From contig OZ038508.1 in assembly GCA_964036315.1 (NCBI GenBank), positions 50,117,524 to 50,181,523 of the forward strand: a stretch of DNA of 64,000 nt. The letters are read 5' to 3'. Position 1 is the stretch's first letter. Each line of letters opens with the position of its first letter. Shown here one piece after another: positions 33,658-43,079 of the stretch. The stretch is from Acanthosepion esculentum (taxonomy: Eukaryota > Mollusca > Cephalopoda > Sepiida > Sepiidae). The notes under the pieces are model-generated. The model was not told the DNA's origin and did not search any database. It worked only from the letters and a program-made list of their open reading frames with translations. The position numbers were made by a program, and so were the translations under genes.

Positions 33658-34189
33658 CTGAAAGGATTTTATTCGGCATTTTTCTTATTACTATAAATAT
33701 TATATTTATATAATAAAAAATAATGGTGGATAAAAAAAATCCATTCCAGAATTACTAAACCGTTTATCAATCTAACAGGTTTCACCTTTTTTATAGTAAA
33801 TGTTCAGAGAATAAGATATGGTGAAAAAAGAAGAAAGGAAGTCTGGTATTTTTACTTTTGCTTCACGTGCATTTGACTTGTTAAGCAACGTTAGTATAAT
33901 TTATAGCGTTCCAAACTCAAGGAGAGACGACGCGTCTTTTCGTAGCTTAAAAAAATTCAAGCCTAACTTAAAAAAAGTAAATATTGCTTTATGTATGTAT
34001 ATCCACGATAATTCTAGTTTGTATATGTGCGATTCAGACGATAAGGTATATTCGTAAGTGTGTGTTGCGGGGTGCATGTCTAGCAGACAATATTGGAATC
34101 CTTTATTTTTTTATTTTTTTTGAGCTTCGAAAAGAAAGAAGACATTTCGTTCGACTATAACAGCTAAAGTTTAAATAATTTAGTCGACT
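33656..34189. other. Unassigned sequence
   Basis: A 79-codon plus-strand frame (33,818-34,054) starts MVKKEERKSGIFTF and has no recognised domain, no repeat support and no flanking signals. It is more likely chance than a gene. Confidence 0.4.
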
Positions 34190-34685
34190 GGCCTCTTTAG
34201 ATTTTAGTGATATCCAGTCTAGAAATAGAGGACCTCGGTGTCCAAACCATAGTGAATACAAAGCAAAACTTCTCTACTATCTCTTCCAATAAGTCACGGC
34301 AATACGGTGATAATAACACAATAGGAAGTTGTGGAAATCCTTGATCGCCTCTCTTGAAGGATATTACCCAATCTAGAAAAAAAGCAACTCAGAAATTAAA
34401 ACCATAGAGAATACAAATGAAAACTACTCCGCTATCTTTCCAAATAAGTTATGGCAATACACAGACAATAAAAAAAAGGAACTCTATGGAGGTCCTTGAA
34501 AAGTGTTCTGAAATGTGTTATCCAATCTAGAAATAGAGGAACTCAGAATCCCTAACCATAGAGAATACAAGGGAAAACTACTCCACTATCTTTCCGAATA
34601 TGTCATGGGAATACAGAAATAATAGCAGAAAGGAGACTGTGGAAATACTTGATCACCTGAAGGAATATAGCATTAAAAAGAAACA
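34190..34685. repeat. Three tandem copies of a ~157-bp repeat
   Basis: The phrase CCA(A/G)TCTAGAAATAGAGGA-CTC recurs at about 34,213, 34,369 (degenerate) and 34,527. Each copy is followed by CCATAGAGAATACAA, CTACTCCGCTATCTTTCC and GGCAATAC. The copies have diverged by roughly 15-20%. No relation to other families in the window was seen. Confidence 0.75.
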
Positions 34686-35160
34686 TACGCGTCTATATCC
34701 CCAGAACTGAAAAAAGAGTTCATTTAAGGTTACTTATTTAAGCATTATGTTTCCGTTCTTGCACGGGGGGGTGTAATGATGGCATATATGTCCTCAAACA
34801 ACTCCAGGAAAAATTGCATACCTTCTATCGTGACCTCTCATCAGCCTATAAACAAATCGATAGACTTCCTCTTCTTATTCACCATCAATCGCCTACCAAA
34901 TTCAGACTAAACAGCGTATTGAGACCTGACTTCGGAATTTTATCTCTCCACAAAATCCGACAAGTCTAGCGAAGACCCCAATACGCAAAAATTTCCAACC
35001 TTATCAAGTTTAATACAAAGACGAAATGATAGCCTCAAATTAATTAATCTTTTCCTAAGCTATACTCTGCGTATATACAAGCACATGTAGGTAATGATCC
35101 CTTAAACATTCCGTACTACATCCCAAATGACATTCTTAATAGAAAACAGCATTCTTGTTT
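34686..35160. other. Unassigned sequence before LINE copy
   Basis: Short frames such as LHTFYRDLSSAYKQIDRL occur on the plus strand but do not match a known LINE motif. It may be the upstream part of the LINE that follows. Confidence 0.35.
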
Positions 35161-37045
35161 TACTTCTCATGGACAGTGTACTGATGCCGAGAGAGCTATG
35201 CTGATGACATAGCCCTTCACCATTTCGACAAAAATGACCCTGAACAAAAAATTAACATCCTCTAAGAGGTTTTCAAGAAACGGAATCCTAGTTTAATCGT
35301 TTACGAGAGCCTTTTTTGCCTTCAGCCAGCATGGCTGATGCTAACCTCCAGTGAAGTGGCTCATTGCGTTTTCCGTTGACATGAAATAGACAGATTATAT
35401 TGAATCAGTTACTAGGTCTGCTGCTAGGAAAGTCGATCGACTGTGTCGTGCTAGATATTTTTCTCTCCAGAATATATCTTACATATTTATCTACCATTCA
35501 TCCATGTATTGAATAGTGCTGCCATATCTGGCCTGGTACTTCTGTTATGTATTCAAAGATTCTTGATAAAATCCAAAGAAGAATCTGCAATGTTATTAAT
35601 CATGACCTGGTATCTCTGCTTCAGTTACTTCCCCATTGCATTAACGTAGCTTTAACGTACCTTTCCTATAAATATTTGCGTGGTAATTGTTATAACCTAG
35701 AAAAGTTTAGTGACATAGTAATAACCAAAACGGAGGTTGGAATTGAGATGCTAATTTTTATAACCTCAACAAAATACAATACTCGCCAGCGTTGTGAAGT
35801 AGGTAAACCACTTCTAGTGCTGGACTACTTAGACAGCATATTACCCCCACTTACAACAGTATCCAACGTATTTATGAGGGTTGTGACATACCCATTAATG
35901 TTCATAGCTACGGTATATAACAACAATATTTCTGAAGAATGTTCTTTTGTGCATATGGAAACTAGATAGGGCTACATAGAGACTTGAGGTATTACGGTGC
36001 GTCTAGTAAGAATGGTAAGTAAGAATGTTTTGTTTTCATGTTGTGGTATGTTTGGGTCAGTAATTTTGGCGAGCTAAGTTTAAGATAAGACAGATTGAAA
36101 TCCAGCCACCCCTATCCCCTCTTTTGACCTTGTGACACATTTTTGCATTAAAACAAAACAAATATTACTAACTTATATGGTAGGTAGTCTTTATGCATTT
36201 CAGCGCAGTATTAAATTGGCGGCAACGTTTCATCATTTTACAGTTGAATTGGCTCGATGTAACCGTAAGTTCTATGCTAACAGTTCCTTATCACTCACGT
36301 ATAGTGCTGCCATATCTGGTCTGGTGCTTCTGCTATGTATTTAGAGATTCTTGATAAAATCCAAAGAAAAATCTGCAATGTTATTGATCCTGACCTGGTA
36401 TCTCTTTTTCTCCATTGCAATAACGTCAGTAACGTAGCTTCCTTGTACGTTTCTTATAAATATTTACATGGTAATATTTCTGAACAGTGTTCTATTATGC
36501 ATATTGGAACTAGTTAGAACTACATAGAAACCTGTGTGTGTCGTAAGAATGGCAAGTAAGAATGTGTTGTTTTTATGTTGTGGCATGTTTGGGTCAGTAA
36601 TTGTGGCGAGCTAAGTTTTTAAGATAAAACAGATTGAAAACCAGCCACCCCCTAACCCCTCTTTTTGCCTTGTGTCTCATTTTTGCATTAAAACAAAACA
36701 AATATTACTAAATTATATGATACCTAGTCTTTATGCATTTCAGCGCAATATCAGATTGGCGGCTCGCTTTCATCATTTTACAGTTGAATTGGCTCGATCT
36801 AACCGTAAGTTCTATGCTAACAGTTCCTTCTCTCTCACGTATCGCTTTCGGAACTCTCCGTCGGCTTCCGATCAACTTTGATCTTCAAAAATTTAAATGT
36901 AATGTCAGTCGTTATTTTGCTTTGTTGCTGTTTTTATTGTCCTCTCTCATTAATATCTTTTTTTCGCACATTCTCTCGCAGGCGGTAAACCCTTGCAGTC
37001 CTAGTGGTTTTATTGCCTTGGTTTGGGTGGGTAAAAAATAAGATT
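35161..37045 (+). pseudogene. LINE (Jockey/CR1-like) relic with internal tandem duplication
   Basis: SYADDIALHHFDKND (35,197-35,240) is the catalytic YADD box of a non-LTR reverse transcriptase. KVDRLCRARYFSLQNISYIF and KILDKIQRRICNVINHDL follow. Near the end LQKFKCNVSRYF matches the C-terminus of the minus-strand LINE at 6,415. The block is duplicated in tandem: 35,515-35,690 recurs at 36,302-36,470, and 36,118-36,300 recurs at 36,658-36,840, so the C-terminal coding segment is present twice. There are many stops. The element's normal product copies its RNA at a nicked target. This copy is dead. Confidence 0.75.
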
Positions 37046-37155
37046 TAATAGAAGCTTTTCAAAGACAGAAACTATGATATGGAATTTCACTGAAATCAAT
37101 GATTGTGACTATCTTGAGTAGATCCTGAAGAGCTCGGATGTGGAATTAGTAAATA
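37046..37155. other. Unassigned sequence
   Basis: Short gap between two LINE relics with nothing recognised. Confidence 0.4.
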
Positions 37156-37730
37156 TTTTAAAAAAAACTCACTCAGTGTTTTTACTTCCTATTTAAGTCT
37201 ACCCTTCCTGTTTTTAATATATTCTCCAAGTCGTCTTCCCTCATTATGTGGCCCCAGAAATTGTTTTCATTTCGCTTTAATTGTCCTTAAAACTTAATCC
37301 TTCTTCACATATTAAGTTCCTGACATTCACTGCATCTTTCTATAGAATGGCATCTCCGTTGTCCAAAGTTTTTCTTCTTCACCTACGATATTTTCCAGCA
37401 TTCACTGCTCTAGAGGAATGATATTACATAAGAACGAAAACACATTTTTTTTCTTTCTTAATACTTAGCTTTTGCAAGGCAACTTTCGTTATTCCACTGC
37501 AAATTCGAGGTCTCTGTGTCATATTTGCCATCGTCTGTTATAACACTTTACAGACAGATATTTGCTCTATTTTGACATTGCCGATTTGTAAGTGACACCT
37601 AGCGTTGCCCCTTTTGCTAACGACCAAACATTCTATATTCTAACAATTCATGTGTAGTCCATTACTCAACATTTCCTTTACTAACTTGTTTATAAAATCC
37701 TGTGATGTTTTTTCTATCCCCTCTCAATGG
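37156..37730 (-). pseudogene. RTE-like LINE reverse transcriptase fragment
   Basis: Minus-strand fragments in changing frames read LVKEMLSNGLHMNC, then IECLVVSKRGNARCHLQIGN with VKIEQ. Further on LWTTEMPFYRKMQ-MSGT and KQFLGPHNEGRRLGEYI appear. This follows the C-terminal half of endonuclease-reverse transcriptase LINEs of the RTE type (…KTKCMVIS…RCNIQIG…KIEQV…LEATEMWFYRRM…FLGHI-RE). The catalytic box is upstream and not preserved. The frame is broken repeatedly. The clade is assigned by general recall of the family. Confidence 0.6.
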
Positions 37731-37829
37731 GGAAAAAGTGATTGGTGACTTTCAATAGCTCCGAAAGCAATATGGTAACGCATCATCATCATAGAGAAGA
37801 CACGGAAATCACAAACGTCACCACTAATA

Positions 37830-38050
37830 TCTATATTTCTGAGATGAGGTTCCAGTTGAGGTCTGAGGTGAACTTCAGACACCACAAAGACTCAAAGAAA
37901 CAAGCCTCTTTGTGAGTGCAAACATAAATCATGACAACAATATTCACCTTGTTCGGAATTTGTCCTCATCTTTATTGTCAAATGCACGGCGTTTTGACCA
38001 TTGTACGTTCCGGCCTTCTTCAGGTAATATGCGTTGGAATTTCGAACCGA
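37830..38050 (-). repeat. Dispersed repeat with ribozyme-like tail (minus copy)
   Basis: On the minus strand CCTGAAGAAGGCCG (38,037-38,024) is followed by an 11-nt spacer, then GGTCAAAACG and GACAATAAAGATGAGGACAA (37,988-37,969), which is a tail shared with 38,452, 40,140 and 62,349. Further along, CTCACAAAGAGGC and GTTCACCTCAGACCTCAA match the repeat at 39,285 and 40,228. Confidence 0.65.
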
Positions 38051-38175
38051 ACCATTTATTTAGTCCACGCGGATAGAATGTTCTAATTCCATGTGCAATT
38101 TTCCTTTAATTCCATTTAATAATTCAATTCGCTAAGTTGGTTTTTTTTTCGCCTTTGTTGTGGTTAGGTATTACC

Positions 38176-38300
38176 TCTTTGGGTCAAGTCACTGGAATGA
38201 TTCAACCCATGCTTTTATCTACTGAGATATGTGGGGAAGAAGGAAACATGGTCCAGATAAAAGCGTTGGTTGAAGTAATCCAGGGACTTGACCCAACGCT
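38176..38300. repeat. Imperfect fold-back (GGGTCAAGTC arms)
   Basis: Positions 38,179-38,219 and 38,258-38,298 are inverted copies (about 85% identity over 40 bp) that start with GGGTCAAGTC. The outer bases GGTATTACC and GGTATTGAA extend it. It is a hairpin of miRNA- or MITE-like size. Its sequence partly resembles LINE 3' coding sequence read on the minus strand near 41,840-41,900. Confidence 0.6.
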
Positions 38301-38394
38301 TTCTGAGTTCAATACCTGGCCACGGCAGAGTTGAACAATAAATTATAGAGTTGAGTTATTAGATGGAAATAACTGAAACTGAGAAATAATTGAA

Positions 38395-38522
38395 CGAGAA
38401 CAATCGGCTCTAGTGGACTAAATAAAGGTTTTTGTTCCTAAGGAAGAAGGCCGAAACATACGAGGGCCGAACCGACGTGAATATGACAATAAAGATGAGG
38501 ACAAACTTACGAACAATGTAAA
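38395..38522 (+). repeat. Dispersed ribozyme-like tail (plus copy)
   Basis: GGAAGAAGGCCG, an A-rich loop, GGGCCGAACCGACG and then GACAATAAAGATGAGGACAA (38,485-38,504) show the same order as the copies at 38,039 (minus) and 62,349. CTGAAGA is mutated here. GGCC/GGCC would be the stem II equivalent. Confidence 0.6.
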
Positions 38523-39195
38523 TCACTTGACTTAAAATATTTTTGCCCTTCCTTGCCGTTAAAGGAGTGCCCTTTGCCGTGCCGATGTTGGTACATGCCT
38601 TACTTCTTACCTATCTCACACTGCGAATTTTTTCTAATCTCTATACAAAACATTAAATCTGTTACGAAAAAAGAACTAAACAAAATGAACCCAAAACGAT
38701 CAGCTTTAAAAAAGGACTCTTAACTGAAAAAAAACGAATGTAAAAACAATGTTAACAACAAATACTTTTCCGCACCCAACCCAGTTGTGCGGAATCTGAA
38801 TCAACGTTGAGTTTAAGCAAGCGAATGAGCCAATTGGAGTAAAGTGCCTTGCAGATTTAAATTTTTCCCACTTGTGAAGAATGCAGCAATCGATTTTTTT
38901 TGCATGCTAGCATGCTAGTTAACATTCGTGTATTTCAGCTGTTGGCTCTCACGCTGGCCAATAGAATCTTCCTGCCTATTCGTGGCAGCCAGCTATAGGC
39001 TCTCACTCTGGCCAGTAGAAAAAGGCCGCAAACTACATGAAAACTGCCGTAGAAGTTTGAAAAATCGATTATTTCCACTATCGATAGGAGTTGGGAAATG
39101 CAAAGTCGGTCTTGGCCTTCCCGCTAACTTGGAGCATGTGCATGTAAATGTTGGTGCAAATCCGTCGAAAATTGCGGCCGTGCATTCGTTACACG

Positions 39196-39251
<56 letters not shown>

Positions 39252-39268
39252 TCCTGCCTTTTATAGAT
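38523..39268 (+). repeat. ~740-bp dispersed repeat, copy A
   Basis: It is nearly colinear with 42,347-43,065. Both copies contain TTTTTGCCCTTCCTTGCC, GTGCCGATGTTG-TACATGCC, the inverted CCAAT-like CTGGCCAATAGAATCTTCC, CCACTATCGAT and a terminal (AC)n followed by TCCTGCCTTTTATAGAT. A short open frame (38,928-39,263) is present in both but differs in its end, so coding function is doubtful. It is a transposon-like unit whose class is unknown. Confidence 0.8.
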
Positions 39269-39759
39269 AGAGATTAATATTTGCACTCACAAAGAGGTTT
39301 GTTACATTTAGCATCTGTGGTGTCTGGAGTTCACCTCAGACCTCAAGTGGAAGTCATATATATAATCCATCGTTAAATAGACAAGGAAATGTATTGGCTC
39401 CGTGTAACGCTGCTGAAAGTACTGGCCTAGGTAAAAGCGTTATGACTCTACCCTGATAGTCAAACATACCTACCTGTTTCTGATGTTGCAGCAGTTCCGA
39501 AACACTTTTTCTCTGGGCCGCATTTTCGGAATGAAATTTCTTACAAATTTAGCGATAAAAATTACATTTAAAAGTAATTTAAAAAAAAACACACACACAG
39601 GTTTTAAAGGGGAAATAACCGCGTATTCGGATTCAGAACATTATCATTGATAGCTCTCTCCTTCAATTTGCGAACCCTAATTATTATATTCTTAATAATT
39701 GATATAATGCAAAAATATCACCATGATAATGTTGTTCAATATTTTCTGTCTATATTTCT
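39269..39759 (+). repeat. Repeat shared with 40,228-40,372; rest unassigned
   Basis: 39,283-39,430 (CACTCACAAAGAGG, ATCTGTGGTGTCTGGAGTTC, ATCCATCGTTAAATAGACAA) recurs at 40,228-40,372 and, inverted, at 37,835-37,925. 39,431-39,759 shows no recognised content. Confidence 0.65.
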
Positions 39760-40100
39760 ATAGAAAAAAATTATTACCAGAAATAAATTTTTGAAGAAAA
39801 AAACTATTACTAGCAATAGGTTTTTGAAAAAAATAATATTACCATCTATACGTTTTTGAAAAAATAATATTACGAGCTATACGTTTTTGAAAAAATAATA
39901 TTACCAGCTATACGTTTTCGGAAAAATAATATGACCAGCTATACGTTTTTGGCAAAATAATATTACCAGCTATATATTTTTTAGGAAAAAATATATTAAC
40001 AGAAATAGATTTTTGATAAAACAAAAATATTACCAGAAAAGAAAAAGTTGTCGGCATTAAATGACCCATTCAGGTTGATATGCCGTAAAACAAAACAAAC
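39760..40100. repeat. Dispersed element with ~32-bp tandem core, second copy
   Basis: About nine units of TTACCAGCTATACGTTTTTG type run from 39,773 to 40,035. They are followed by AAGTTGTCGGCATTAAATGA and GTTGATATGCCGTAAAAC, the same flank as at 5,058-5,100. It is a second member of the family at 4,690-5,130. Confidence 0.75.
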
Positions 40101-40381
40101 CAAACCAAACGACGTTTCGTCCGTTGTACGCGCTGGCCAGAAATGTGAATATGGCAATAAAGATGGGGACAAACTTCCGAACAATGTAAATAGTGTAAAC
40201 AGTGTAAATAGTCATAATTAATATTTTCACTCACAAAGACGTCTATTAAATTTAGGATCTGTGGTGTATGGAGTTCACCGCAGACCTTAAGTGGAAGTCA
40301 TATATACAATCCATCGTTAAATAGACAAGGAAATGTATTGTCTCCGTGTAACTATGCGGAAAGTATCTGACCCCTCCTACC
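40101..40381 (+). repeat. Ribozyme-like tail fragment and dispersed repeat
   Basis: GACGTTTCGTCC and GGCCAGAAATGTGAATATGG are followed by CAATAAAGATGGGGACAAAC (40,155-40,174), another member of the tail family. 40,228-40,372 is the repeat described at 39,283. Confidence 0.6.
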
Positions 40382-41280
40382 ATGCTTTACATTTACAAGA
40401 GTCAGATCAGACTAAAAATGGAGTATTGCTGTCATATCGGAGATGGAGCTACACAATCCTCACTGTCCATGCTTGACAAAAGTAAGAAATCGTTTACGTG
40501 GCCTTGTATTAAGGGCATATTTCCCGCGCTGCATCTGCTTCACATCTTTAGGGAACCGAACATCTGGTTTGCGAAACTGACTCCTTTCTCGATCATTACA
40601 ATCTTAACCTGTTCATGTTTAGGCTTAACTGTTATCTTCCCTACATAATCCCATACACTGTGCCTCTTATTCTGTAACCCTCTACCTTGAGTGGTTCTTG
40701 GGCCTTGCACGGGGTGAACTTTATTGTAAAAAGAAAGACGAATCGTCACAAAGCTATCACTACTGTATCGTTATTTTCCATAGCAAAAATATTGAGACGA
40801 TGTGCACTCTTCCGGGCCAGCAGCTCTGCCCTTTGCGCTCAAGCCCCGTCTTGCTACGTCGGCAGGCGCGAATCACTCTGCGTACTTCTTTGTTAAGAAG
40901 AGCGTTTCATTCTGAAACCTTCTTCCCAAGAACTGCTCCTTCCACATTGATGCTTCCACGAAATGTAGAATCGTAACAAGGATTACTCGTTATTTATCCG
41001 CCATATTCTATACTTTTAATATTCACTTCTTACTTTCTCTTCTTACGTTAATTTAATCACCCTCTACCTTGATAGTCTCTTGGACCTTGTATTAGGTGAT
41101 AAATTACTTTCTCGATTGAAGTTGTCTTTTAAACTCTACAGGCTTGGTTGTTTACATATTTTTGTTTGTCTGTTTTTTCGTTCGAATCTTTTTAGAGAGA
41201 GGGCTTACCGAAATAAAAAAAAAAACTCGGCCAAGCTGACAAACGGGTCGAGTGATTTGTTTAGATAAAGAAATATACGC
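40382..41280 (+). pseudogene. LINE reverse transcriptase C-terminal relic
   Basis: LYIYKSQIRLKMEYCCHIGD (from 40,385), then SLSMLDKSKKS, fits the conserved LTIYKSxIRPxLEYCxHVWxGA....LDKVQ(K/S)KA segment downstream of the catalytic box in Jockey/CR1-type LINEs. Further fragments (ESSQSYHYCIVIFHSKN, FHSETFFPRTAP, LPRNVES) match the last third, with frameshifts. The catalytic YADD region is absent. The same LINE class occurs at 6,204 and 51,603 (minus) and at 35,161 (plus). Confidence 0.7.
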
Positions 41281-41620
41281 TCGGGTAAGTAGTGAGCTGA
41301 TCCTGTACTGTCCGGCACAAAGGAGACCCTTAGAGAAAAGTAAATTAATGGTAAAATCTTACCAATAAATCATTGGTGACAAGTCGGCACGCTGTATTCT
41401 ATATGTACAAGTTTACGGTGTTTTGTCAGTTCCACTGAGGCGGGCAGAGAAGAGACGCGGGAAAACCAAACCACCAGATTAATACTCCAACCTTTTAAAC
41501 AGAAAGAGAATAAGCCAAATAAACATAACTGGTAATCTAGCATCATCATAATTGTAAATGAACAATACAGAGTTCAGACGACTGTGTTTTTTAATACTAA
41601 CTCAAAATATAGGGTTGATA
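41281..41620. other. Unassigned sequence
   Basis: No repeat or ORF is recognised between two LINE relics. Confidence 0.4.
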
Positions 41621-41930
41621 GTGGGTGCTATATATGCGGAAGAAAAGCAACACTGGTTATATAGTTATATGCAGGGTAGAAAACGGTTAACCCTCGTCTT
41701 AAAGAGGTCGATATTTTAGTGATTAGGAAAACAGAAGTTGGGAGTGTGTTCCATAAAGCAGCCCTTTTTGGTAAGAAGTTGTCCGAATGTAACATACTTC
41801 TTACCAGTGGCATACGAAGGTATATGTCTATATTTCTGAGATGAGGTATTATAGGTCCTCTTTGGGTCCTGTCAGTGGATCTAACTAACGCCTTTATCCA
41901 CTGTTCCATGTGTCCTCAAGAACAGTCTAC
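41621..41930 (-). pseudogene. LINE C-terminal relic (minus strand)
   Basis: The minus-strand frame 41,909-41,631 (93 codons) reads MEQWIKALVRSTDRTQRGPI, then PHLRNIDIYLRMPLVRS, then FLPKRAALWNTLPTSVF. The RALWNTLP box is the conserved C-terminal LINE motif ((R/A)xLWN(S/T)LP). It lacks the polymerase core. It differs from the 6,415 copy in sequence, so it comes from a different LINE family. Confidence 0.65.
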
Positions 41931-41931
41931 C

Positions 41932-42340
41932 CCGGTGAGCGAAATTACTAGACACCGCCACGAGGGGAGATGTGGCACAAGGCCGAGTTTAACGTGGGTC
42001 ATCCGAGCCCGTAGGCTCGGCCAAAATTTCGCGTAGAACCCACATGAACGGGATCGGGTTGGTCTACCTCCCCGAACGAGACTCTGTCCTTCGTCATAGC
42101 CTCGTCCGCGTTCCTCTCTGCCTGAAGGGAGAGAGTTCGACAACAGCTAACAGCTGAGTAACAGATACCAGCTAGGATATCTAGCAACCCCCACGAGGAT
42201 TGCATGTGCCACAAGGCCGGGTTTAACCTGGGTTTTCCGAGCCCGCAGGCTCGGCCAAAAATATTCTCTATTTGAACCAGTAAAAACGTGTTCAGGGTCA
42301 GTCTACCTACCCGAAAGAGTCTCTCCGAACAGCAATCGCT
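41932..42340 (-). mobile_element. Two tandem copies of the GC-rich structured SINE-like element
   Basis: Copy 1 (about 42,135-41,950, minus) and copy 2 (about 42,330-42,178, minus) both contain CGTTCGGGGAGGTAGACC-like sequence, GGCCGAGCC-TAC/TGC-GGGCTCGG and GGCCTTGTGCCACAT, matching the insertion in the gypsy 5' LTR. The CCGAGCC/GGCTCGG hairpin is conserved in all three copies. The direct tandem arrangement suggests dimerisation or repeated insertion. Confidence 0.65.
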
Positions 42341-42346
42341 ATCATT

Positions 42347-42999
42347 TGACTTAAAATATTTTTGCCCTTCCTTGCCTTTAAAGGAGGGCCTTTTGCCGTG
42401 CCGATGTTGCTACATGCCTTACTTCTTGCCTATCTCACACAGCGAATGTTTTCTAAGCTCTATACTAAACATTAAATCTGTTACGAAAAAAGAACTAAAC
42501 AAAATGAACACAAAACGATCAGCTTTAAAAAAGGACTAGTAACTGGAAAAACCGAATGAAAAAACAATGTTAACAACCAATATCTTTTCACACCCAACCC
42601 ATTTCTGCGGAATCAGAATCAACGTTGAGTTTAAGCAAGCGAATGAGCCAATTGGAGTAAAGTGCCATGCAGATTTAAATTTTTTCCATTTGTGACGAAT
42701 CCAGCTATCGATATTTTTGGTATGCTAGTTAACATTCGTGTCAGTCAGCTGTTGGCTCTCACGCTGGCCAATAGAATCTTCCTGCCTATTCGTGGCAGCC
42801 AGCTATAGGCTCTCACTCTGGCCAGTGGAAAATGGCCGCAAACTACATGAAAACTGCCGTAGAAGCATGAAAAAATCGATTATTTCCACTATCGATGGGA
42901 GTTGGGAAATGCAAAGTCGGTCTTGGCCTTTACACTAACTTGGAGCATGTGCATGTAAATTTTGGTGCAAATCCGTCGAAAATTGCGGCCGTGCATTCG

Positions 43000-43049
<50 letters not shown>

Positions 43050-43065
43050 CCTGCCTTTTATAGAT
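42347..43065 (+). repeat. ~740-bp dispersed repeat, copy B
   Basis: This copy matches 38,523-39,268 over its whole length at high identity and ends in (AC)n at 43,003-43,048. The offset between the copies is about 3.8 kb in direct orientation. Confidence 0.8.
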
Positions 43066-43079
43066 AAATTGAGGGTTTA

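Noticed and set aside
34835..34870. Hammerhead candidate (CTGATGAGAGG on the minus strand)
   Set aside because: No GAAAC box follows at the right distance and no stem II is present.
41628..41909. Possible host gene exon
   Set aside because: The RAALWNTLP box and surrounding residues place it in the C-terminus of a non-LTR reverse transcriptase.
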